Assembly (NCBI GenBank): GCA_024742275.1 | Contig: JANSYS010000004.1 | Span: 248,001-312,000 of the forward strand | Source of the DNA: Alphaproteobacteria bacterium | GTDB taxonomy: Bacteria > Pseudomonadota > Alphaproteobacteria > Thalassobaculales > Thalassobaculaceae | DNA: 64,000 nt | Direction of reading: 5' to 3' | Shown: positions 51,421 to 60,756 of the stretch, piece by piece | Layout of the letters: the number at the start of each line of letters is the position of its first letter | Numbering within the stretch: position 1 is the stretch's first letter | The notes under the pieces: model-generated | What the model was told of the DNA's origin: nothing | The model's input: only the letters and a program-made list of their open reading frames with translations | Databases searched by the model: none | Position numbers and translations under genes: made by a program

Positions 51421-52302
51421 TTGATCAAGCGCGTGACGTTTCGGAACCTGTGGCTGCCGTACCTGCTGCTGCTGCCGCAGCTTGCCGTGACCCTGATCTT
51501 CTTCATCTGGCCGGCGCTTCAGGCGCTCTACCAGTCGCTGCTGGTGGAGGACGCGTTCGGCCTATCGACCGAATTCGTCTGGTTCGAGAACTTCGAGGAG
51601 CTGTTCTCCGATCCGCTCTATCTCGAGGCGTTCACCAACACAGTCGTCTTCAGCTTCTCCGTCGCCTTCGCGTCGATGGCGATCGCCCTGTTGCTGGCGG
51701 TCATGGCGGACCGCACGATCAAGGGAGCGACCGCGTATAAGACCCTGCTGATCTGGCCCTATGCCGTCGCCCCGGCGGTGGCCGGCGTTCTTTGGTTCTT
51801 CATGTTCAATCCGGTCGTCGGCATTCTCGCCTATGTGCTGCGCGGCGTCGGCTACGATTGGAACCACTATCTCGACGGCGGCGACGCGATGACACTTGTG
51901 GTGATCGCCGCGTCCTGGAAGCAGATCAGCTACAATTTCCTGTTCTTCCTTGCCGGCCTTCAGGCGATCCCGCGTTCGCTGATCGAGGCGGCTGCGATCG
52001 ACGGTGCCGGTCCTTTCAAGCGCTTCTGGACCATCATCTTCCCGCTCCTGTCGCCGACCACCTTCTTCCTGTTGGTGGTCAACGTGGTCTACGCATTCTT
52101 CGACACCTTCGGCATCATCCACGCCACGACCGAAGGCGGCCCGGCGGGTGCTACGCAGATACTGGTCTACAAGGTCTATAGCGACGGGTTCGTCGGTCTG
52201 GATCTCGGCAGTTCGGCGGCCCAGTCAGTCGTCCTTATGGCGATCGTGATCGCGCTGACCGTCGTCCAGTTCCGCTACATCGAGCGGAGGGTTGAGTACT
52301 GA
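51421..52302 (+). CDS. ugpA: Glycerol-3-phosphate ABC transporter permease UgpA
   Basis: Permease of 293 residues with six helices. The family opening [30 protein letters not shown] and the EAA loop [26 protein letters not shown] are clear. The start appears to be TTG 51421 (GTG 51433 is the alternative). Its stop overlaps the ugpE start (TGATG). Confidence 0.93.
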   Translation: MIKRVTFRNLWLPYLLLLPQLAVTLIFFIWPALQALYQSLLVEDAFGLSTEFVWFENFEELFSDPLYLEAFTNTVVFSFSVAFASMAIALLLAVMADRTIKGATAYKTLLIWPYAVAPAVAGVLWFFMFNPVVGILAYVLRGVGYDWNHYLDGGDAMTLVVIAASWKQISYNFLFFLAGLQAIPRSLIEAAAIDGAGPFKRFWTIIFPLLSPTTFFLLVVNVVYAFFDTFGIIHATTEGGPAGATQILVYKVYSDGFVGLDLGSSAAQSVVLMAIVIALTVVQFRYIERRVEY

Positions 52303-53150
52303 TGGTCGAGAACCGCCCCTATCTGACGGTCATCTCTCACCTGGTCGTTATCCTCGGCATCGTCATTACGGTCATGCCGATCTGGATCACCTTCGTCGCC
52401 TCGACCCATCCGATCGAGCACATCATGGACGGAACGATCCCGATGTGGCCGGGCGACCAGTTCTTCGAGAACTATGCCACGGTGCTCGGGGCCGGTATTG
52501 CCGATGCCGGCGGCATTCCGGTCGGAACCATGCTCTTCAACAGCCTGGTTATGGCCCTGACCATTGCCGTCGGAAAGATCGCGATCTCGCTGATCGCCGC
52601 CTTCGCCATCGTCTATTTCGACTTCCCCTTCCGCATGGCCTGCTTCTGGATCATCTTCATCACCCTGATGCTGCCGGTCGAGGTGCGCATTCTGCCGACC
52701 TTCGCGGTCGTGGCCAATCTGGGCATGCTGAACTCCTATATCGGCCTCAGCCTTCCGCTCATCGCCTCGGCGACGGCGACATTCCTGTTCCGCCAGTTCT
52801 TCCTGACGGTTCCCGAGGAATTGGCGGAAGCGGCGCGGATCGACGGGGCAGGGCCGCTGAAGTTCTTCAAGGACATCCTGCTGCCGCTGTCGCGCACCAA
52901 CGTCGCGGCCCTGTTCGTGATTCTCTTCATCTACGGCTGGAACCAGTATCTCTGGCCGCTGCTGGTGACGACGGACGAGTCCTTCTACACGGTCGTGATG
53001 GGCATTCAGCGCATGACCCAGGCGGCCGAGTCGCTGCCGCTTTGGCACCTGGTCATGGCGACGACGATGCTGGCGATGTTGCCGCCGGTGATCGTCGTCG
53101 TCGTCATGCAGAAGCTGTTCGTCAAAGGCCTCGTCGAGACCGAGAAATAG
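52302..53150 (+). CDS. ugpE: Glycerol-3-phosphate ABC transporter permease UgpE
   Basis: Second permease, 282 residues, six helices. The EAA loop is AEAARIDGAGPLKFFKDILLPLSRTNVAAL and family features include MPIWITFVASTHPIEHI and LPTFAVVANLGMLNSYIGL. It starts at the ugpA stop and is followed 30 bp later by the ATPase gene. Together UgpA and UgpE form the channel. Confidence 0.94.
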   Translation: MVENRPYLTVISHLVVILGIVITVMPIWITFVASTHPIEHIMDGTIPMWPGDQFFENYATVLGAGIADAGGIPVGTMLFNSLVMALTIAVGKIAISLIAAFAIVYFDFPFRMACFWIIFITLMLPVEVRILPTFAVVANLGMLNSYIGLSLPLIASATATFLFRQFFLTVPEELAEAARIDGAGPLKFFKDILLPLSRTNVAALFVILFIYGWNQYLWPLLVTTDESFYTVVMGIQRMTQAAESLPLWHLVMATTMLAMLPPVIVVVVMQKLFVKGLVETEK

Positions 53151-53180
53151 CGAAACCGAGAACTAAGGGAGCGCCCGACG

Positions 53181-54251
53181 ATGGCGGAATTGCACCTCAA
53201 GGGTGTCCAGAAGATCTATCAGAACGGTTTCCACGCCATTCACGGGATCGATCTCGATGTGGCGGACGGCGAGTTCATCGTGCTGGTCGGGCCGTCCGGC
53301 TGCGGCAAGTCGACACTGCTGCGGATGGTGGCCGGGCTTGAGACCATCTCCGACGGTCTCGTCGAGATCGGTGGCCGCCCGGTGAACCGATTGGAGCCGG
53401 CCGACCGGGACATCGCCATGGTGTTCCAGAACTACGCCCTGTATCCGCATATGAAGGTCTACGACAACATGGCCTACGGGCTCCGAAACCGGGGCACGCC
53501 CAAGGATGAGATCGATCGCCGGGTCCGTGAGGCGGCCGGAATCCTGGAGCTGGAGCCGCTGCTTGATCGCCGACCCAATCAGCTCTCCGGTGGCCAGCGC
53601 CAGCGCGTCGCCATGGGCCGGGCCATCGTGCGCGAGCCGTCGGTTTTCCTGTTTGACGAGCCGTTGTCCAACCTCGACGCCAAGTTGAGGGTGCAGATGC
53701 GCGTCGAGATCAAGCGTCTGCAGCGCCGTCTCGCCATCACCAGCCTCTATGTCACCCATGACCAGGTCGAGGCGATGACGATGGCCGATCGGCTCGTCGT
53801 GATGAACGGCGGTCGGGCCGAGCAAATCGGCACGCCGATCGAGCTTTACGATAGGCCGGCCACCACGTTCGTCGCGACGTTCATCGGTTCGCCGTCGATG
53901 AACCTGCTCGAGGGGACGGTCGCGGAGGGCGGGACCTCGGTGGCGCTGGTTTCCGGCTCGTCGATCGGACTGCCCGACCCGCGACCGGAGCTCGCCGGGC
54001 GGTCGGTGACTCTTGGCGTGCGGCCCGAGCATCTGACGCCCACCACGGATGGCAGCGGCATGACCCTGCGCCTCGATCTGATCGAGCAGCTCGGCGCCGA
54101 CACCTTGCTGCACGGACATCTCGACGGCGACGAGCGGCGGTTGGTGACCGTGCGTCTGACCGGGCACTTCGCTCCTGGGCAGGACGCGGTGCAGGTCGCC
54201 GCGACGAACGCGGTTCACCTGTTTGACCCGCAAGCCGGTTCCAGACTCTAG
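53181..54251 (+). CDS. ugpC: Glycerol-3-phosphate ABC transporter ATP-binding protein UgpC
   Basis: ATPase of 356 residues of the MalK/UgpC group. Walker A is GPSGCGKST, the signature LSGGQRQR, Walker [13 protein letters not shown], with a C-terminal TOBE/OB domain. The gene ends the ugp operon and faces dctP, with a hairpin in between. The sugar-importer ATPases are close relatives; the assignment rests on the unambiguous UgpB upstream. Confidence 0.93.
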   Translation: MAELHLKGVQKIYQNGFHAIHGIDLDVADGEFIVLVGPSGCGKSTLLRMVAGLETISDGLVEIGGRPVNRLEPADRDIAMVFQNYALYPHMKVYDNMAYGLRNRGTPKDEIDRRVREAAGILELEPLLDRRPNQLSGGQRQRVAMGRAIVREPSVFLFDEPLSNLDAKLRVQMRVEIKRLQRRLAITSLYVTHDQVEAMTMADRLVVMNGGRAEQIGTPIELYDRPATTFVATFIGSPSMNLLEGTVAEGGTSVALVSGSSIGLPDPRPELAGRSVTLGVRPEHLTPTTDGSGMTLRLDLIEQLGADTLLHGHLDGDERRLVTVRLTGHFAPGQDAVQVAATNAVHLFDPQAGSRL

Positions 54252-54304
54252 GCTCTGGCATTCAGCGCCGGGTTTGATCGACCGCTTAACCTGATGCCCT
54301 CTCA

Positions 54305-54333
54305 GCCCGGACCGGCGATTGAGCGGTCCGGGC
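54305..54333. terminator. Bidirectional terminator candidate between ugpC and dctP
   Basis: A perfect 10-bp stem, GCCCGGACCG (54305-54314) and CGGTCCGGGC (54324-54333), with a 9-nt loop in the 101-bp gap between convergent operons. The following bases CCTTTG give only a weak U-tract. Confidence 0.6.
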
Positions 54334-54352
54334 CCTTTGAGGATGGCAGCGT

Positions 54353-55387
54353 TCAGGTGTAGCGGTACGGCCGACCGGCCTTCTCCATGTCGTCATTGTA
54401 CTTCTTGAAGATCTCCACGACCTTCGCCTTGAGCGGCGACTCGGCGGCGATCTCGTCCCAGAAGACGCGGGCGGCGGCCTCGACCGTGGCCCATTCGGCA
54501 TCCGGGATCGTGGTCAGCTCCATTTTTTCGCCATGGACCCGCAAGCTCGCCTCGCCGCCCCAGTACCAGTACTGGCGGTAGTAGTGCGACTGGTCGCAGC
54601 ACACCCGGAACAGGGTCTGGAGGTCCTCCGGCAACTCCTCCCAGCGGCCCATATTGGCGAAGAACGAGCCGCACCAGGCGCCGGAGATGTTGTTGGTGAG
54701 GAAGTAGTTGGTCACGTCTGCCCAGCCGACCGTGTAGTCCTCGGTGATGCCCGACCAGGCGATGCCGTCGAGCTCGCCGGTCTGCACTGCGACTTCGATG
54801 TCCTCCCAAGGCAGCGTGACCGGCACGACGCCGAACTGGGTCAGGAAGCGGCCGGCGGTCGGGAAGGTGAAAACGCGTTTACCCTCGAGATCCTTGAGCG
54901 AGCGGATCGGGTCCTTTGTCGCGAAGTGGCAGGGATCCCAGGCGCCGGCGGAAATGTGCTTCACGCCGACCTTGGCGTATTCCTCCTCCCAGATTTCCCC
55001 GAGGCCGTACTGGTTGAACAGCACCGGCACGTCGAGTGAATAGCGCGAGGCGAAAGGAAAATAGCCGCCGAACACCGTGACCTCGGTGGGCGAGGCCATG
55101 CTGTCGTCGTCCGACTGGACCGCGTCGATCGTGCCGCGCTGCAGCGCCCGGAACAACTCGCCGGTGGGCACGAGCTGATCGGCGAAGAACAGCTCGATCT
55201 GCATCCGGTCGCCGGCGATCTTGTTGAACATGTCGATGGCGGGCTTGATCACGTGCTCCGCGAGGGCCGGCCCGGCATAAGTTTGCATTCGCCACTTGAT
55301 GGTGGACTGCGCGATCGCAGGAGTCGCCAATGCGGCGGCTGGCGCGGCCGCGGCGGCGCCCTTCAGAAATGTGCGTCTCGTGGTCAT
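54353..55387 (-). CDS. TRAP transporter substrate-binding protein (DctP family)
   Basis: Extracytoplasmic solute receptor of 344 residues with a twin-arginine-like leader (TTRRTFLKGAAAAAPAAALA). It has the DctP-type core (KWRMQTYAG, GDRMQIELFFADQLVP, LEGKRVFTFPTAGRFLTQFG, and ELDGIAWSG with the ligand-binding region). Such receptors bind organic acids, but Trp/Tyr-rich loops do not point to one ligand. AGGAGGG precedes ATG 55387. It is the third gene of a Q-M-P operon and would deliver substrate to the membrane pair. Confidence 0.9.
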   Translation of the reverse strand: MTTRRTFLKGAAAAAPAAALATPAIAQSTIKWRMQTYAGPALAEHVIKPAIDMFNKIAGDRMQIELFFADQLVPTGELFRALQRGTIDAVQSDDDSMASPTEVTVFGGYFPFASRYSLDVPVLFNQYGLGEIWEEEYAKVGVKHISAGAWDPCHFATKDPIRSLKDLEGKRVFTFPTAGRFLTQFGVVPVTLPWEDIEVAVQTGELDGIAWSGITEDYTVGWADVTNYFLTNNISGAWCGSFFANMGRWEELPEDLQTLFRVCCDQSHYYRQYWYWGGEASLRVHGEKMELTTIPDAEWATVEAAARVFWDEIAAESPLKAKVVEIFKKYNDDMEKAGRPYRYT

Positions 55388-55450
55388 GAAGCCCTCCTAG
55401 TCTTTTGGTTGAGGGAGCCATGATGACCGTATTCTGCGGTGCGGCGAAAA

Positions 55451-56776
55451 CTATTTCGCGTAGACGACCTCCGGCAGCCATAGGGCGATCTGCGGGAAGA
55501 CCATGACGAGGGCGAGGGCGATCACCATGACCGCGGCAAAGGGCAGAATAGACCTGTAGATATCACCGAGACCGATGTCCGGCGGCGCCATGGCCCGCAT
55601 GAGGAACAGGTTGTAGCCGAATGGCGGGGTCATGTAGGCGATCTGCGTGGTGATCGTATACAGCACGCCGTACCAGATCAGATCGAAGCCCAGCGCGCCG
55701 ACCAGGGGCACGTACAAGGGCGCGACGATCACCAGCATGGCGGTGTCGTCCAGGAACGTGCCCATCAGGATGAAGCTGAGCTGCATCAGGATCAGGATGG
55801 TCCAGGGATTGAGACCGAGTTTGTCTGTGAACAGGTCCTCGATCGCCTTGACCGCGCCCAGTCCATCGAAGATCGCCCCGAAACCGAGCGCCGCCAGGAT
55901 GATCCACATGAACATGCAGGAGACGGCCAGCGTATTTCGGGTCGTGTTCTCGAACACCTCCCGCGTCATACGGCCTTTGAGCACGGCGGCGAGGAAGGCG
56001 GCGATGGCGCCGATGGCCGAGCTTTCCACCAGCGAGGTCCAACCGTTGACGAAGGGAACCATCATCGCTGCGAAGATCGCCAGCGGCAGCAGCCCGGCGC
56101 GCAGCAGGCGCAGCTTCTCCGCCATGTCGATCTGCGCGCGTTCGGCCGGGTCGAGCGGCGGGCCGAGGCTCGGCTGGAGCCGGCATCGAACGTAGATGTA
56201 GACGATGAACAGCGCGGCCATCATCAGTCCCGGCATCACACCGGCGAGCCAGAGCTGACCGACCGGCTGGCGAGCGATCATGGCGTAGAGCACCAGCACC
56301 ACCGACGGCGGGACCAGGATTCCGAGCGAGGATCCCGCTTGGACGACGCCGGTCACCATGATCTTGTCGTAGCCGCGACGCAGCAACTCGGGCAAAGCGA
56401 TGGTGGCGCCGATCGCCATGCCGGCGACGGACAGGCCGTTCATCGCCGAGATCAACACCATGAGCCCGATCGTGCCGATCGCGAGGCCGCCGCGAACCGG
56501 GCCCATCCAGACATGGAACATGCGGTAGAGATCATCTGCGATCCGGCTCTCCGAAAGCACGTAGCCCATGAAGATGAACATCGGCAGGGTGAGCAGCGGG
56601 TACCACTTCATCAGCTTCATGGCGGCAGCGAAGGGAATCTCGACGCCTCCGACGCCCCAGAGCAGCATGCCGGCGGCGGCGCCCACGAACCCGATGGCGG
56701 CGAATACCCGCTGGCCGGTCATCAGCATCAGCATCATCGACGCAAACATCAGGAGCGCGATCAGTTCGTAGGACAT
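55451..56776 (-). CDS. TRAP transporter large membrane subunit (DctM family)
   Basis: Membrane protein of 441 residues with about twelve helices. DctM motifs include MTGQRVFAAIGFVGAAAG, MFIFMGYVLSESRIADDLY and GSSLGILVPPSVVLVLYAMIA. It couples solute entry to the sodium gradient. The frame is open upstream through dctQ, but ATG 56776 overlaps the dctQ stop by one base and gives the right length. It works with DctQ and DctP encoded beside it. Confidence 0.93.
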   Translation of the reverse strand: MSYELIALLMFASMMLMLMTGQRVFAAIGFVGAAAGMLLWGVGGVEIPFAAAMKLMKWYPLLTLPMFIFMGYVLSESRIADDLYRMFHVWMGPVRGGLAIGTIGLMVLISAMNGLSVAGMAIGATIALPELLRRGYDKIMVTGVVQAGSSLGILVPPSVVLVLYAMIARQPVGQLWLAGVMPGLMMAALFIVYIYVRCRLQPSLGPPLDPAERAQIDMAEKLRLLRAGLLPLAIFAAMMVPFVNGWTSLVESSAIGAIAAFLAAVLKGRMTREVFENTTRNTLAVSCMFMWIILAALGFGAIFDGLGAVKAIEDLFTDKLGLNPWTILILMQLSFILMGTFLDDTAMLVIVAPLYVPLVGALGFDLIWYGVLYTITTQIAYMTPPFGYNLFLMRAMAPPDIGLGDIYRSILPFAAVMVIALALVMVFPQIALWLPEVVYAK

Positions 56777-57387
56777 CAGGCGTCTCCAGACTGCGGTACG
56801 CCCGACAGGAGGCTCAGGATGTCCTTGAACAGCTCGGCCAGCGCCTGCAGCAGCATCAGGAAGACCCCGAGGCAGAGAATCACCTTCACTGGCCAGAGCA
56901 GCGGGCGCCACGCGGTCGAGCTGCGTTCCAGATATCCCAGCATCTCCGCCACCGCGTCGGGCCCACCGGTGAGAAACCCGATGAAGAGGTCGGCGAAGAA
57001 CGCGAACGGCTCCATCCCGAAATAGCCAAGGGAGTAGGCGGTCGAGCTTACCGCGCCGTAGAAAAGGACGCCGAGATAGAACATCAGGAAAAGGACCGTG
57101 AAGCTGTCGACCCAGGCTTTGGTCCGGACCGACCAGGAGCCAGAGAACAGATCCATTCGGACGTTCGAGCCGAGTTGGATCGAGTAGGGGCTGCCGAGGA
57201 TATAGTAGGCGACCATCACGAACTGCGCCGTTTCCAACGTCCAGAGCGAGGGGTCGAAGAAGGTCTTCGAGGCCGAGGACCAAAGCAGCACGCCCATTAG
57301 CGCGAAGACCAGGTACATCGCGACCCGCCCAATTGCCCGGTTCAGTCCCTCGATGGCCCGCACGTATGCGCGCATGATGCCGATCAT
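56776..57387 (-). CDS. TRAP transporter small membrane subunit (DctQ family)
   Basis: Membrane protein of 203 residues with four helices, first gene of the TRAP operon. Features: GRVAMYLVFALMGVLLWSSASKTFF, VMVAYYILGSPYSIQLGSNVRMDLF and a final helix LCLGVFLMLLQALAELFKD. A GAAAGGGG ribosome site precedes ATG 57387. It anchors or stabilises the large subunit. Confidence 0.9.
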   Translation of the reverse strand: MIGIMRAYVRAIEGLNRAIGRVAMYLVFALMGVLLWSSASKTFFDPSLWTLETAQFVMVAYYILGSPYSIQLGSNVRMDLFSGSWSVRTKAWVDSFTVLFLMFYLGVLFYGAVSSTAYSLGYFGMEPFAFFADLFIGFLTGGPDAVAEMLGYLERSSTAWRPLLWPVKVILCLGVFLMLLQALAELFKDILSLLSGVPQSGDA

Positions 57388-57544
57388 CGGCCCCTTTCTC
57401 GCCGATCCGGCGACTCAGCTCATGCGCTGTATCCGGGGGGAGGATCACAACGCGGCAGTGTGAAGGAAAGACTATCCAGGCGCCGGGGGTCCGGTTCAAG
57501 TCCGATAGGCTCGCCGCGGTTGAATACGGCCGGAGGGGGCCGCC

Positions 57545-58045
57545 TTAGCCGACCGCCCGCTGCATGACGACGACATCGATCCAGGTTTCGAACTTGAAGC
57601 CGATCTTTTCCATTTGGCCGACTTTGCGGAACCCGAACGCTCCGTGCAGGGCTTCTGAGCCTGAGGCCGGATCACTGATCACCGCCATCATCTGTTGCCA
57701 GGGGCCAGCCTCCGCGATCCGCAGCAGTTCGGCCAGAAGGGCTCGGCCGATGCCTTGGCGGACGGCGTCGTGGGCGACATAGATCGAGTTCTCGACGGTA
57801 AAACGATAGGCCGATCGTGGGCGATAGCTGCTCAGATAGGCGTAGCCGACGACCTTGCCGTTCAGTTCGGCCGCCAGGTATGGGAACCCGGCATTCACCA
57901 CAGCGTCCCGCCTCTCTGCCATTTCCGACTCTGTCGGCGCGCTCTCTTCGAACGACGCGGTGCCGTTCAAAACATGATGCGCGTAGATCCGCGCAATGGC
58001 GGGTACGTCGCTCGGTTCGGACGGGCGGATGGTCACGGACGTCAT
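57545..58045 (-). CDS. GNAT acetyltransferase, phosphinothricin-acetyltransferase-like
   Basis: Acetyltransferase of 166 residues from ATG 58045. It begins VTIRPSEPSDVPAIARIYAHHVLNGTASFEE and carries YRFTVENSIYVAHDAVRQGIGRALLAELL and FRKVGQMEKIGFKFETWIDV. These are characteristic of the PAT/bar-type GNATs that acetylate phosphinothricin, methionine sulfone or similar amino compounds. It is divergent from the cupin gene. In the host it may serve general detoxification. Confidence 0.87.
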   Translation of the reverse strand: MTSVTIRPSEPSDVPAIARIYAHHVLNGTASFEESAPTESEMAERRDAVVNAGFPYLAAELNGKVVGYAYLSSYRPRSAYRFTVENSIYVAHDAVRQGIGRALLAELLRIAEAGPWQQMMAVISDPASGSEALHGAFGFRKVGQMEKIGFKFETWIDVVVMQRAVG

Positions 58046-58112
58046 AGCGGGGTTCCGAAAGCGGATCGTCGATGGTTCAATCTTGCCACCAATCGGAAAG
58101 GGAGGACAGACC

Positions 58113-58556
58113 ATGACGGTGATGGAAGCGGGCGTGACGCCGGCCGGCGAGGGGATCGACGGCGTCGTCTGGTCGATCCTGGGCCAGACCTACAAGCCGA
58201 AGCAGGAGAGCGAGAGCTGCTTCACCTTCGAGACGCTCTTCCCCGCCGGTACGTTCGTGCCGCCGCACATCCACCTGGCCCAGGACGAGTTCATCTACAT
58301 TCTCGACGGCGCTTTCGATCTTGTGCTCGACGGCCAGCAGAAGCATGGCGCGACCGGCGATCTGATCAGAATGCCGATGGGGATCTCGCACGGGATCTTC
58401 AACAACTCGGGCAAGGACGTAAGGGCGCTCTTTTGGGTGTCTCCGTCGCGGACGCTGCGTGCTTTGTTCGAGAAGATCAACAACGTGAATGACCCCGATG
58501 AGGTCGTCCGCCTCGCGGCACAGCATGAGGTCGAGTTCCTGCCGCCGCCCGACTGA
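58113..58556 (+). CDS. Cupin-domain protein
   Basis: Soluble single-cupin protein of 147 residues. Conserved metal-motif regions are PPHIHLAQDEFIYILDGAFDLVL (motif 1, with two His and Glu) and IRMPMGISHGIFNNSG (motif 2, His). The in-frame region upstream to 57996 is not used; AAAGGGAGG sits before ATG 58113. Cupins of this size act as dioxygenases, isomerases or sensors; no specific activity can be given. Confidence 0.85.
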   Translation: MTVMEAGVTPAGEGIDGVVWSILGQTYKPKQESESCFTFETLFPAGTFVPPHIHLAQDEFIYILDGAFDLVLDGQQKHGATGDLIRMPMGISHGIFNNSGKDVRALFWVSPSRTLRALFEKINNVNDPDEVVRLAAQHEVEFLPPPD

Positions 58557-58698
58557 TCTTCGATTTTTCGGCTCTCACGCATCAATAGACCGAGACGAGC
58601 GCGGCCCGGCCCGAGAACTCGAGCCTGTGACGTGGCCGTATCTTTTTTGACTGCGAGGTGTGATACTCAACAACTGCTGAAGCAAAAGCGAAGCGGGT

Positions 58699-59217
58699 AT
58701 GAGTTCGTTTTACGAAACACCTGACGGCTTTTGGGGGCTGCCAAGCGTCCATCAACAGATGGATCTATCGGAGATCGATCGATTTCCATTGCTGGCCCAG
58801 GCGTTTGCTGTCTGGCGCGCGAATTCAATCGAGGGGTTGCCGAAGACGATCGACCCGCTCGAAATGCCTCCGGCTCTTATAAAGGGGATCAGTCTGATCG
58901 AATGGCGCGAGGAGCCCGGAGACTGGTTCGTGCGGCCTTCGTAAACGCTGCTGACCCAGGGTCACGGCGGGCCCTTGACAGGCGGCAGGTTGGCGGACGG
59001 CTTGCGGCCGGGTCAGGCGCGCCGCATGCGGAAGCGAATCCGACTGATGCAGGAAAGCGGAGCCCCCGCTCTCGACCGGTTCGAATTCGAAGACCGAAAA
59101 GGCCGTATCTGGGCTTATGTCCGGCTCGCACTCCCTCTTAGCAGCGACGGCGAGAGACGGGACCGGTATGCCCTGATTTTCGACCCGGAGACGTTTGGCC
59201 AGCCGATAGACGCCTGA
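58699..59217 (+). pseudogene. PAS-domain protein copy 1, interrupted by in-frame TAA
   Basis: First of three tandem paralogues. The frame is continuous from ATG 58699 to 59217 except for TAA at 58942-58944. Before it the sequence (FWGLPSVH ... GLPKTIDPLEMPPALIKGISLIEW ... GDWFVRPS) and after it (QESGAPALDRFEFEDRKGRIWAYVRLALPLSSDGERRDRY ... DPETFGQ) align along the intact copies at 59477 and 60241 without gaps at the stop. The stop replaces a Ser codon in the paralogues' LSS, consistent with a single base change. The C-terminal piece has no good start, so this copy is probably inactive, although readthrough or a sequencing error is possible. Confidence 0.82.
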
Positions 59218-59322
59218 GCGGCGTGCGTTGGTGCTAATGCATAAAAGCGCCCGTCTCTTTCGTTCGCAGGCACTCGAATGCGGTTGATGCGTCATGTTGA
59301 AAAAATACTCTGAATAAGCTTA

Positions 59323-59445
59323 GGTTGTGATCTCAATTCGACAGCTTGAAAGAGTTTGAAACTCGCTCCGATTTCTTGACGAAAAAAGTATTTTCACAAA
59401 TCGTTCATACGGGTTCTGCTGGCGTCTCAGTCGTCCGCCGCGTAT
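59323..59445 (+). promoter_or_regulatory. Conserved upstream elements of PAS copy 2
   Basis: Two segments recur before PAS copy 3: GGTTGTGATCTCAATTCG with CTTGAAAG (59323-59352), and GCCGCGTAT (59437-59445), which lies exactly 40 bp upstream of the ATG in both copies. The interval is A/T-rich and likely includes the promoter. Confidence 0.45.
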
Positions 59446-59476
59446 CGTATGTCAAAGTGCGGAGTTGGGCATCTTG

Positions 59477-59989
59477 ATGCAAAAGTCTTTGGACAAGCCT
59501 TTTTGGTCTCTCCCGAGCGTTCATATCCCGATGCCAATCGAAGATGTTTGTCGGTTCCCGCTTCTTGCAGAATGCTTGGAGTATTGGAAAGCCGCATCTG
59601 TCGAAGGATTGCCGAAGACGATCGACCCTCTTGAATTGCCGCGGGGCTTGATTAAGGGCGTGAGCCTGGTCGATTGGAGCTATGAGCGGGGCGACTGGGT
59701 GCTCCGGCTCTCGTCCATGTTGATCGACGAAACCCAAAGACTTCCGATGGGGGGCACGTGGTTTTCCGAGATTTTTGAGCCGGATGAACTGGCCACGGTG
59801 CATGCGCGCGTTCGCGACATCGTGCAGCGCGGTGAAGCCGACTTGGCGCGTTACGAATTCATGGACACCAAGAGCCGTGTTTGGTCCTACGTCCGGCTGA
59901 TCCTTCCGCTCAGCAGCGACGGCGTCGCGCGCGACCGATACTGCCTAGCGATGGATCCTGAGACGTTTGGCAAGCGTGTTGAGGACTGA
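59477..59989 (+). CDS. Single PAS-domain protein, copy 2
   Basis: Protein of 170 residues of the alphaproteobacterial single-PAS type: PFWSLPSVHIPMPIEDV at the start, GLPKTIDPLELPRGLIKGVSLVDW, then the C-terminal LILPLSSDGVARDRYCLAMDPETFGK. No kinase, cyclase or DNA-binding domain is attached, so it likely senses a small ligand or redox change and signals by protein contact. ATG 59477 is chosen by comparison with copy 3: both have GGAG 12 bp upstream and give equal lengths. TTG 59465 is possible. Confidence 0.78.
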   Translation: MQKSLDKPFWSLPSVHIPMPIEDVCRFPLLAECLEYWKAASVEGLPKTIDPLELPRGLIKGVSLVDWSYERGDWVLRLSSMLIDETQRLPMGGTWFSEIFEPDELATVHARVRDIVQRGEADLARYEFMDTKSRVWSYVRLILPLSSDGVARDRYCLAMDPETFGKRVED

Positions 59990-60088
59990 GCGAGCCGTGG
60001 TGATGTTTGGCGCCCGGCCCTGTATCTCGATGGTCGTAAAAGGCGGCGACGTTGGCTGGGATCCTACAAAAAATTAACGAATTCCTTA

Positions 60089-60209
60089 GGGTTGATGAGT
60101 TTTCAACGTCTTGAAAGCACCACAAACCGATTCAAGCTCTTGGTCGCTTGAACCAATCTTAACCGATTTTTCATGCAGGTTGCCTTATTTTGACTTTCTT
60201 GCCGCGTAT
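60089..60209 (+). promoter_or_regulatory. Conserved upstream elements of PAS copy 3
   Basis: Counterparts of the elements before copy 2: GGGTTGATGAGTTTTCAACG with CTTGAAAG (60089-60118), and GCCGCGTAT (60201-60209), exactly 40 bp before ATG 60241. A TTGACT hexamer at 60190-60195 may be a -35 box. Confidence 0.45.
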
Positions 60210-60240
60210 TTTGTTTTGAGACATGGAGACCAACGTCTTG

Positions 60241-60753
60241 ATGCGAAATGACTTAGACCAACCTCTCTGGTCTCTCCCGAGCGTTCACGTCCCAATGCCA
60301 ATCGAAGAAATCGTTCGCTTTCCACTTCTTGCGGAATGCTTGGAGTATTGGAAAGCTGTGTCTGGTGAGGGATTGCCGCAGACGATCGACCCTCTTCAAT
60401 TGCCGCGAGGCTTGATCAAGGGCGTCAGCCTGGTCGATTGGAGTGATGAGCGGGGCGACTGGGTGCTGCGGCTCTCCTCCTCGTTGATAGACGAGACACA
60501 TGGACGCCCGATGAAAGGCTCAACGTTTGCTGACGCGTTCAAGCCGAATGCACTCGCTGAGGTGCATGCCCAGATGAGACTGCTGATGGAGCGCGGCGCT
60601 CCCGATCTCGCCCGGCGGGAGTTCTTGGACCCCAAGAGCCGCGTCTGGTCGTTCGTGCGATTGTTTCTCCCGCTCAGTAGCAACGGAATCGCGCGAGACA
60701 GGTACTGCCTCGTGATGGATCCTGAAACCTTCGGCAAGCGCATTGAGGACTGA
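60241..60753 (+). CDS. Single PAS-domain protein, copy 3
   Basis: Protein of 170 residues, the closest relative of copy 2 (shared LWSLPSVH, MPIEE, RFPLLAECLEYWKA, LPRGLIKGVSLVDWSDERGDW, LFLPLSSNGIARDRYCLVMDPETFGKRIED). The middle diverges most (PMKGSTFADAFKPNALAEV). ATG 60241 is preferred over the in-frame ATG 60223 by alignment with copy 2. It ends 3 bp before the convergent monooxygenase gene. Role as for copy 2. Confidence 0.78.
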   Translation: MRNDLDQPLWSLPSVHVPMPIEEIVRFPLLAECLEYWKAVSGEGLPQTIDPLQLPRGLIKGVSLVDWSDERGDWVLRLSSSLIDETHGRPMKGSTFADAFKPNALAEVHAQMRLLMERGAPDLARREFLDPKSRVWSFVRLFLPLSSNGIARDRYCLVMDPETFGKRIED

Positions 60754-60756
60754 CGA

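Noticed and set aside
57481-57510. GGTTCAAGTCC resembling a tRNA T-loop
   Set aside because: The flanking bases do not form a T-stem and no acceptor, D or anticodon arm is present.
58942-58975. Frameshift in PAS copy 1
   Set aside because: The sequence on both sides of the TAA is in the same frame and aligns to the paralogues without a gap, so it is a nonsense codon and not a frameshift.
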